A program made the position numbers and the translations under genes. The notes beneath the pieces were generated by a model. It was not told the DNA's origin and ran no database searches. It worked only from the letters and a program-made list of their open reading frames with translations. From Schlegelella_A sp031360885 (GTDB lineage: Bacteria; Pseudomonadota; Gammaproteobacteria; Burkholderiales; Burkholderiaceae_C), in contig JANMCC010000019.1 in assembly GCA_031360885.1 (NCBI GenBank), positions 1 through 14,268 on the forward strand: a DNA stretch of 14,268 nt, in the 5' to 3' direction. Below are positions 7,380 to 14,268 of this stretch, piece by piece (the stretch's first letter is position 1; each line of letters opens with the position of its first letter).

Positions 7380-8399
7380 CTACTTCGCCATGAAGCCGGC
7401 TTCGGTCATGAGCTGCTTGTGCGTCGCCTCCGCCCCCTCGAGCCACTTTCGGAACTCGGGCCCGGTCATCGAGGTCGTGTTGAAGGCGCCCTTCTCGATG
7501 AAGTCCTTCCAGTCGGGCGTTTCGCGCACCTTCTTGAGAAGGTCGACGTAGAACGCGACCTGGTCGGGCGTGACGCCCGGCGGCATGAAGATCCCGCGCA
7601 GCATCAGGTAGTCGGTCGGCACGCCCGCTTCCTTGCAGGTGGGGATGTCGCCCCACGACTGCGTGTCGGTGACCTTTTCCTTGTACGGCATGCGGGTGTC
7701 GTCGAACACGCACAGCGGCCGCACCTTGCCGGCACGCCACTGCGCCACGGCCTCGATCGGATTGTTGACCGTCGAGTCGACGTGGCCGCCGACCAGCTGC
7801 ACGGCCACTTCACCGCCGCCCTTGTAGGGCACGTAGATGAACTTCGTGCCGGTGGCCTTCTCGATGCCGGCGGTGAGGATCTGGTCCTCCTGCTTGGAAC
7901 CCGTTCCGCCCATCTTGAACTTGTTCGGCCCCCCGGCCTTGACGGCGGCGATGTACTCGCTGGCCGTCTTGTACGGCGTATCGGCGTTGACCCAGAGCAC
8001 GAACTGGTCGAGCGCCATCATCGACACCGGGGTCATGTCCTTCCAGTTGAAGGGCACGCCCGTCGCCATCGGCGTGGTGAAGAGATTGGACAGCGTGACG
8101 ACGATCTTGTGCGGGTCGCCCTTGGCCTCCTTGATCGCCAGGAAGCCCTCGGCTCCCGCGCCGCCGGACTTGTTGGCGACGATCATCGATTCCTTCATCA
8201 GCTTGTGCTTGACGATGATCCCCTGGATCAGCCGGGCCATCTGGTCGGCGCCGCCGCCGGTGCCCGCCGGCACCACGAACTCGACCGGCTTGCTGGGCTC
8301 CCAGGCGAATGCTGCGGGCGCGCCGGCGAGCGCGAGGACGGCAACGGCGCAGGCTTTTGCCACGCGTACCCGGGAATGCGGAACGGCTTGGTCGAACAT
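7380..8399 (-). CDS. tctC: Bug/TctC-family periplasmic solute-binding protein of a tripartite tricarboxylate transporter
   Basis: 339 residues from the chosen start. The signal peptide has a basic n-region (HSRVRVAKA), a hydrophobic stretch rich in Ala/Leu/Val, and a probable cleavage site after APAAFA, before WEPSKP. The mature protein shows Bug-family features: FVVPAGTGGGADQMAR at the first ligand loop, NKSGGAGAEG, FIYVPYKGGGEVAVQLVGGH, VRPLCVFDD, and FMPPGVTPDQVAFY. An in-frame ATG at 8420 lacks a Shine-Dalgarno, whereas ATG 8399 has GGAGA six to seven bases upstream, so 8399 is used. It captures a carboxylate in the periplasm and hands it to TctAB. First gene of tctCBA; an Fnr-like box lies 130 bp upstream. 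Bug proteins bind many carboxylates, so oxalate as ligand is inference from context. Confidence 0.94.
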   Translation of the reverse strand: MFDQAVPHSRVRVAKACAVAVLALAGAPAAFAWEPSKPVEFVVPAGTGGGADQMARLIQGIIVKHKLMKESMIVANKSGGAGAEGFLAIKEAKGDPHKIVVTLSNLFTTPMATGVPFNWKDMTPVSMMALDQFVLWVNADTPYKTASEYIAAVKAGGPNKFKMGGTGSKQEDQILTAGIEKATGTKFIYVPYKGGGEVAVQLVGGHVDSTVNNPIEAVAQWRAGKVRPLCVFDDTRMPYKEKVTDTQSWGDIPTCKEAGVPTDYLMLRGIFMPPGVTPDQVAFYVDLLKKVRETPDWKDFIEKGAFNTTSMTGPEFRKWLEGAEATHKQLMTEAGFMAK

Positions 8400-8492
8400 C
8401 GAAGTCTCCAGAGTGCTCATGCCGCCGGTCAGTGCGATTGCCCTGTGTCGCCGGATGGAATCTCGTCCCTGACGCGAGTCGAGACGGCGCTG

Positions 8493-8498
8493 AGTGTC
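8493..8498 (-). promoter_or_regulatory. putative -10 hexamer of the tctCBA promoter
   Basis: The minus strand reads GACACT, 3 of 6 to the -10 consensus, with its downstream end 35.5 bp from the centre of the Fnr-like box at 8522-8535. That is the same offset as the ACACT hexamer in front of oxc. The implied leader before tctC is about 87 nt. Weak by itself; supported by the parallel layout. Confidence 0.4.
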
Positions 8499-8521
8499 GT
8501 GCCTATTCTCTTCAAAGACTC

Positions 8522-8535
8522 TTGACCCGAATCAA
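8522..8535. promoter_or_regulatory. Crp/Fnr-family operator TTGAC-N4-ATCAA upstream of tctC
   Basis: On the plus strand TTGAC CCGA ATCAA, on the tctC (minus) strand TTGAT TCGG GTCAA: one base away from the FNR consensus and, half by half, very close to the perfect palindrome beside oxc. The stretch from 8400 to about 8600 holds no gene of its own; besides this box and the -10-like hexamer I see nothing in it. The box may also lie in front of the plus-strand DUF2256 gene, but the tctC side is better placed for activation. Confidence 0.7.
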
Positions 8536-8617
8536 TTTCCGGAGAAGGCGGCGTAGTGGTTGGCCCCATTGACCTGCTTGCGCAACGGGCCGCGAGGCCG
8601 GCTAGGATGTTCGCATC

Positions 8618-8785
8618 CTGAGATCACCCGCCCCACCCTTTCGCGGCAACAAGGCTGCCCTGCCCAGCAAGCCCTGCGCGGCCTGCGGCCGACCGATGAG
8701 CTGGCGCCGCCGCTGGGCCCGCACGTGGGAGGAGGTGAAGTTCTGCTCCGACGCCTGCAGGCGCGCCAAGGGCGGCCGTGGCTGA
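8618..8785 (+). CDS. DUF2256 small zinc-ribbon-like protein, without a canonical start codon
   Basis: A 55-codon frame whose core closely matches DUF2256: KPCAACGRPMSWRRRWARTW then EEVKFCSDACRR. The four cysteines C20, C23, C43 and C47 form a CxxC...CxxxC set, probably binding zinc; the function is unknown. The family is commonly found next to photolyase/cryptochrome-like (DPRP) genes, as here, where the next frame opens 8 bp before this stop. The frame begins after a TAG at 8603-8605 and contains no ATG, GTG or TTG before the conserved core. The CTG at 8618, with AGGA ten bases upstream, is taken as a placeholder start. An ATG at 8607 is out of frame and stops after four codons, so a small indel or start-codon loss is as likely as true CTG initiation. 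Given the broken neighbour, the gene may be dying. Confidence 0.6.
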   Translation: MRSPAPPFRGNKAALPSKPCAACGRPMSWRRRWARTWEEVKFCSDACRRAKGGRG

Positions 8786-9050
8786 GCCGCGCCATCTCGT
8801 CATCGTGCTCGGCGATCGGCTCGACCTGGATGCCGCCGCGTTCGACGGTTTCCACGCCGCGCACGACACGGCCTGGACGGTCGAGGCGGTGCAAGAGTCG
8901 ACGCATGTCCGGTCGGGCAAGCCGCGCACGGCGATGTTCCTCGCCGCCATGCGCCACTTCGCGCAGGCCCCGCGAGCGGCGGAGCGGCCATTGCCACGTT
9001 CGAGCCCGACGGGATCACTCGCGAAGTGATGGCGCTGGCCGAGGACCGCT
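8778..9050 (+). pseudogene. remnant of a photolyase-related (DPRP / cryptochrome-like) protein gene
   Basis: A GTG at 8778, overlapping the DUF2256 stop by 8 bp, opens a frame whose first 63 or so residues match the N-terminal domain of deoxyribodipyrimidine-photolyase-related proteins: HLVIVLGDRLDLD, then VEAVQESTHVRSGKPR and MFLAAMRHFAQA. After about 8968 homology is lost in this frame, which ends at 9029. In another frame, about 8987-9050 reads ATFEPDGITREVMALAEDR, which I recognise as a segment from the middle of the same family, roughly 120 residues further on. Homology stops again near 9051. Full-length members are about 500 residues, so this is an internally deleted, frameshifted and 3'-truncated gene. 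The intact family binds FAD and is related to (6-4) photolyases; no such activity is expected here. Family placement is from memory of conserved blocks, not a search. Confidence 0.72.
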
Positions 9051-9055
9051 CGCCG

Positions 9056-9240
9056 TCATGGGCTCAAGGCGTTCCGAAGGGTCTGGACTGCCGGAATGTC
9101 GGAGCCCTTCTGCTGGGACACCGCGGTGAACCATTCCTCAGGCAGTACGACGTGCGCGCTTCGGGCCATGCGATCCGGCCGACGACGCTGCGCCAGGGCC
9201 AGGATCACCTGGTAGCGGAAGCGCCGCTTGCTTGCGCCTC
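9056..9240 (-). pseudogene. C-terminal fragment of an unrecognised gene
   Basis: On the minus strand, about 9226 down to a TGA at 9058-9056 reads a coding-looking tail: RFRYQVILALAQRRRPDRMA, SAHVVLPEEWFTAVSQQKGS, DIPAVQTLRNALSP. Third codon positions are strongly G/C, like the real genes around it, and the amino-acid make-up is that of a soluble protein. No start or conserved upstream part exists: further up, the same DNA encodes the end of the DUF6691/YeeE protein in another frame. I do not recognise the family. The upstream limit is approximate. Together with the photolyase remnant it suggests a deletion/rearrangement point between the tct and sulfur loci. Confidence 0.35.
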
Positions 9241-9644
9241 TCGAGCAACTCGAAAATGCCCATGCCCACAAGCATGGCGACCACGAACACCAGCGCCTTT
9301 GCCTCGCCCATGCCGAGCGCAACCAGCCCTGGCCCGGGACAGAAACCGGCGGTTCCCCAGCCAATGCCGAACAGCACGCTGCCGATGACGAGACGCCGAT
9401 CGATGTCCCGCGACGCGGGCAGCTTCATGGCGGCACCCAGGAACGACAGCGTGCGCTTGCGGGCAACGACGAAAGCGAGCGATCCCACGGCGATCGCGCC
9501 GGCCATCACGAAGGCAAGCGAGGGATCCCACGAGCCGGCCAGATCGAGGAAGCCGAGCACCTTCGCCGGGTTGGCCATGCCGGAGACGATGAGGCCGAGC
9601 CCGAACACCAGGCCGGCGAGCAATGAAGTGAAGAACGTCGTCAT
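9138..9644 (-). CDS. DUF6691 / YeeE-YedE family half-transporter (second half)
   Basis: 168 residues, about four hydrophobic segments. Family blocks: LLAGLVFGLGLIVSGMANPA near the start, KVLGFLDLAGSWDPSLAFVM (28-47), and GWGTAGFCPGPGLVALG (96-112), whose C102 matches the position of a conserved cysteine in the C-terminal half of YeeE/TsuA thiosulfate transporters. It is probably the partner of the neighbouring YeeE half in a two-chain sulfur-compound channel. The ATG at 9644 has GAGGAG six bases upstream and lies 10 bp after the first-half gene. The natural end of such proteins is near FELLERR (131-137). Here another 31 residues rich in Pro/Gly/Ala/Arg follow, read through DNA that looks like a fragment of another gene in a different frame, so the tail is probably acquired. 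Exact sulfur substrate unknown. Confidence 0.88.
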   Translation of the reverse strand: MTTFFTSLLAGLVFGLGLIVSGMANPAKVLGFLDLAGSWDPSLAFVMAGAIAVGSLAFVVARKRTLSFLGAAMKLPASRDIDRRLVIGSVLFGIGWGTAGFCPGPGLVALGMGEAKALVFVVAMLVGMGIFELLERRKQAALPLPGDPGPGAASSAGSHGPKRARRTA

Positions 9645-9654
9645 GAAAAGCTCC

Positions 9655-10089
9655 TCAGAGGCCGAGAACGTGGCGGGCGACGAAGACCGTGGCGAACCCC
9701 GCGCCCATGAAGGCGGCGGTGGCCACGAGGGACCGCGGCGACAGCCGGGCCAGGCCGCAGACGCCGTGGCCGCTGGTGCAACCCGACCCGTAGCGCGTGC
9801 CGACGCCGACCAGCAGCCCGGCCACGACCAGTGCGCCGAACCGGGCGTCGATCTGCGGTACCGGCGGAGCTGCGAACAACCCATAGACCACTGGCGCGCC
9901 TACCAGGCCGAGAACGAACGCGGCGCGCCAGGCCACGTCGCCCGCGACCGGTTTGAAAAGCCCGCCAATGACGCCACTGATACCGGCGATCCGGCCGTTG
10001 AGCAGCACGAACATCGCTGCCGCGACCCCGATCAACACGCCGCCGGTCAGCGCGGACCAGGGTGTGAATTCGCTCCATGCAATCGTCAT
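9655..10089 (-). CDS. YeeE/YedE family sulfur-transport protein (first half)
   Basis: 144 residues with about four membrane segments and the family signature GCTSGHGVCGLARLSPRSLV (102-121), containing C104 and C111. In the YeeE/TsuA family, membrane-embedded cysteines relay thiosulfate through the channel. Full-length YeeE is one chain of more than 300 residues; here the two halves are separate genes, the common arrangement at BigR loci. ATG 10089 has AAGGA six bases upstream and overlaps the bigR stop as ATGA, so translation is coupled to bigR. An in-frame TTG at 10107 is less likely. Role inferred: movement of thiosulfate or another sulfur species across the inner membrane, under persulfide-responsive control. 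Confidence 0.9.
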   Translation of the reverse strand: MTIAWSEFTPWSALTGGVLIGVAAAMFVLLNGRIAGISGVIGGLFKPVAGDVAWRAAFVLGLVGAPVVYGLFAAPPVPQIDARFGALVVAGLLVGVGTRYGSGCTSGHGVCGLARLSPRSLVATAAFMGAGFATVFVARHVLGL

Positions 10090-10412
10090 CGTTTTTCCTT
10101 CGAACAATAGAGTCGGTAGAGCACAGCCAGGATCTCGAGCAAGCCCGGATCGGCGACGCTGTAGTAGATGTTCTTGCCCTCACGGCGAGTGCTCACCACG
10201 CCCTCGTTGCGCAGGACGCCGAGTTGCTGCGAAAGCGTCGGCTGATGGATGTCCAGCTGCTCCTCGAGCTCGCTGACGCATGACTCGCCTCGAGAGAGCT
10301 GGCAGAGCAGCAACATGCGCTCTACGTTGGCAAGAACCTTCAGCGCGCCAACCGCCTGGTCTGCCGCGCGGCGCAAAGTCTGCGGGTCGAGGATGAGAGG
10401 TGAGGCTTTCAA
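10086..10412 (-). CDS. bigR: BigR/SqrR-type ArsR-family persulfide-sensing repressor
   Basis: 108 residues, winged-helix ArsR fold. The recognition helix reads QPTLSQQLGVLR (57-68), matching Xylella/Agrobacterium BigR as I recall it. The redox pair is present: C37 in RMLLLCQLSRGE and C103 in the final helix (RLYCSKEKR) correspond to BigR Cys42/Cys108, which link through sulfur atoms when reactive sulfur species rise and release DNA. C45 is an extra cysteine eight residues after C37. The start is TTG at 10412; an in-frame TGA lies just upstream and no ATG occurs before M33, so TTG is the only credible start, with a poor Shine-Dalgarno. It has a near-consensus promoter and overlaps the first YeeE gene by 4 bp. 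Probably represses both its own operon and the divergent dioxygenase gene. Confidence 0.92.
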   Translation of the reverse strand: MKASPLILDPQTLRRAADQAVGALKVLANVERMLLLCQLSRGESCVSELEEQLDIHQPTLSQQLGVLRNEGVVSTRREGKNIYYSVADPGLLEILAVLYRLYCSKEKR

Positions 10413-10445
10413 GTGATGGTGTCAGGCTTCAAGAAGAGAAGCATT

Positions 10446-10467
10446 CATTATGCCTTGTAATATAATG
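10446..10467. promoter_or_regulatory. AT-rich palindrome, likely BigR operator
   Basis: CATTAT-N10-ATAATG is a 6-bp inverted repeat with 10-bp spacing in the most AT-rich patch of this otherwise GC-rich window. It covers the -10 elements of both divergent promoters (bigR at 10447-10452, dioxygenase at 10461-10466), so a bound repressor would block both. Operator identity is inferred from position and symmetry. Confidence 0.6.
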
Positions 10468-10475
10468 TCTGTCAA
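10447..10475 (-). promoter_or_regulatory. sigma70-like promoter of bigR-yeeE operon
   Basis: The minus strand reads TTGACA (10475-10470), a 17-bp spacer, then CATAAT (10452-10447): a perfect -35 and a 5-of-6 -10 at ideal spacing. Transcription would start near 10440, giving a leader of about 28 nt before the TTG start. The -10 is inside the palindrome at 10446-10467. Confidence 0.75.
10461..10466 (+). promoter_or_regulatory. -10 element of the persulfide dioxygenase promoter
   Basis: A perfect TATAAT on the plus strand; the -35 region 17-18 bp upstream is poor (about 2 of 6). Start point near 10473, leader about 34 nt to the ATG at 10507. It overlaps the right arm of the palindrome. Confidence 0.55.
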
Positions 10476-10506
10476 TAGATCGAACGTGAGCAACCAGGGG
10501 CACGCC

Positions 10507-11374
10507 ATGAGCGGACACACAACCGTAAGAGCCTTCTTCGACCCGCAGACCTGGACCGTCACCTACGTCGTCTGGGACCCGGTCATGCTGCGCGCGGCGG
10601 TGATCGATCCGGTGCTGGACTACGACTTCAAGTCCGGCCATACCGGCACGGCATCAGCCGATCAAGTCCTCGCCTGCCTCGCAGACAACAAGCTGCAGGT
10701 CGACTGGATCCTCGAAACCCACGCCCATGCCGACCATCTGTCGGGCGCCCGCCACCTGCAACAGCGCGTCGGGGGCCGCATCGCCATCGGCGAAAACATC
10801 CGCCTGGTGCAGGCGACGTTCAAGAAGCTCTACAACCTCGAGCGCAGCTTCCTGCCCGACGGCAGCCAGTTCGATCACCTCCTGAAGGATGGCGACACGT
10901 TCATGATCGGCGAGGTCGAGGCGACCGCGATGCTGGTGCCCGGCCACACGCCGGCCGACATGGCCTATCTGATCGACGGCGCCGTCTTCGTCGGCGATAC
11001 CCTGTTCATGCCGGACGTCGGCAGCGCGCGTGCCGACTTCCCCGGCGGCGACGCGCATCAGCTGTACGGTTCCATGCGCCGGCTGCTGTCGCTCCCGCCC
11101 GAGACGACGATGTACGTCTGCCACGACTACCCGCCGGCATCGCGCGCCGCTCGCTGGCAGACGACGGTTGCGGAGCAGAGGGCCCACAACATCCATGTGC
11201 ACGACGGCATCACGGAAGACGAGTTCGTGACGATGCGACAGGCGCGGGACGCGACGCTCGAGGTGCCCACGCTGATCCTGCCGTCGATCCAGGTCAACGT
11301 GCGGGCCGGGCAAATGCCGCCGGCGGACGACAACGGCGTGTCCTACCTTCGCATTCCGATCAACGCGTTTCCAG

Positions 11375-11385
<11 letters not shown>
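10507..11385 (+). CDS. blh: persulfide dioxygenase, Blh/ETHE1-like MBL-fold metallohydrolase
   Basis: 292 residues. The metallo-beta-lactamase fold shows H72, H74, D76 and H77 in THAHADHLSG, H147 in VPGHTPADM, D164 in FVGDTLFMPD and H206 in YVCHDYPP. In ETHE1-type persulfide dioxygenases the first histidine of HxHxDH, the middle histidine and the GDTLF aspartate bind one Fe(II). The reaction is glutathione persulfide + O2 + H2O to glutathione + sulfite. Divergence from a BigR-type sensor and the neighbouring sulfur transporters supports this over glyoxalase II. No rhodanese domain is fused. An in-frame ATG at 10450 lies inside the operator palindrome; ATG 10507 has AGGGG about six bases upstream and is preferred. 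The last 11 bp overlap the 3' end of the convergent ATPase gene. Confidence 0.92.
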
Positions 11386-14227
<2,842 letters not shown>

Positions 14228-14268
14228 AGCAACATCGCAAGACGAACGTGGTGGATCGTCGCGGACGC

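Noticed and set aside
7254..8525. 423-codon plus-strand open frame opposite tctC
   Set aside because: Antisense of a signal-peptide-bearing Bug protein; low-complexity composition.
8562..8591. Imperfect hairpin GGCCC...GGGCC containing a TTGACC half-site
   Set aside because: The arms are short and interrupted, and the second half of an Fnr-like site is missing; not convincing as terminator or operator.
8560..9129. 189-codon plus-strand open frame spanning the DUF2256/photolyase area
   Set aside because: It is in a different frame from both recognisable proteins and its own translation is Ser/Arg/Pro-rich without motifs.
10443..10506. SqrR-like ATTC-N8-GAAT operator
   Set aside because: ATTC is present at 10443 but no GAAT follows at the required spacing; the CATTAT/ATAATG palindrome is the better candidate.
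10450..10506. Longer N-terminus for the persulfide dioxygenase from ATG 10450
   Set aside because: That ATG lies within the promoter -10 and operator region and has no Shine-Dalgarno; the ATG at 10507 does.

Overview
The window is GC-rich (mostly G/C at third codon positions) and gene-dense. Its gene content is typical of a betaproteobacterium, most likely an oxalate-using Burkholderiales: an oxc/frc pair, a tripartite tricarboxylate transporter with a Bug-type binding protein, a BigR/persulfide-dioxygenase locus and the YeeE pair. The taxon is inferred from gene content and composition only.

Region 1 (about 1-8540) looks like one oxalate unit. On the minus strand, oxc (oxalyl-CoA decarboxylase), frc (formyl-CoA:oxalate CoA-transferase) and an NDP-forming acyl-CoA synthetase (cut by the left window edge) form an operon. 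Divergent from oxc is a small Crp/Fnr-type regulator. Convergent to the regulator is a second minus-strand operon, tctC-tctB-tctA, a binding-protein-dependent carboxylate importer. A perfect palindrome TTGAC-N4-GTCAA lies between oxc and the regulator, and a near copy TTGAC-N4-ATCAA lies upstream of tctC. Both sit at the same distance from an ACACT-containing -10-like hexamer. The regulator carries the E-x-x-S-R recognition helix that reads TTGA half-sites in FNR. The simplest reading is a local regulon that couples carboxylate (oxalate) uptake to its decarboxylation.

Region 2 (about 8600-9240) is a scar. It holds a small DUF2256 zinc-ribbon gene without a canonical start codon, a photolyase-related (DPRP/cryptochrome-like) gene reduced to two pieces in different frames, and a minus-strand coding-looking fragment of an unrecognised gene.

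Region 3 (about 9138-11385) is a reactive-sulfur locus. bigR (ArsR-family persulfide sensor) and two half-size YeeE/YedE sulfur-transport proteins are read on the minus strand. A persulfide dioxygenase of the Blh/ETHE1 type is divergent on the plus strand. The intergenic region has two face-to-face sigma70-like promoters, with an AT-rich palindrome lying over both -10 elements, a likely BigR operator.

Region 4 (11375-14227) is a full-length type II (SERCA/PMCA-like) cation P-type ATPase on the minus strand. It overlaps the dioxygenase gene tail-to-tail by 11 bp, and its reading frame stays open to the right window edge. No rRNA, tRNA, CRISPR array or insertion sequence was seen.
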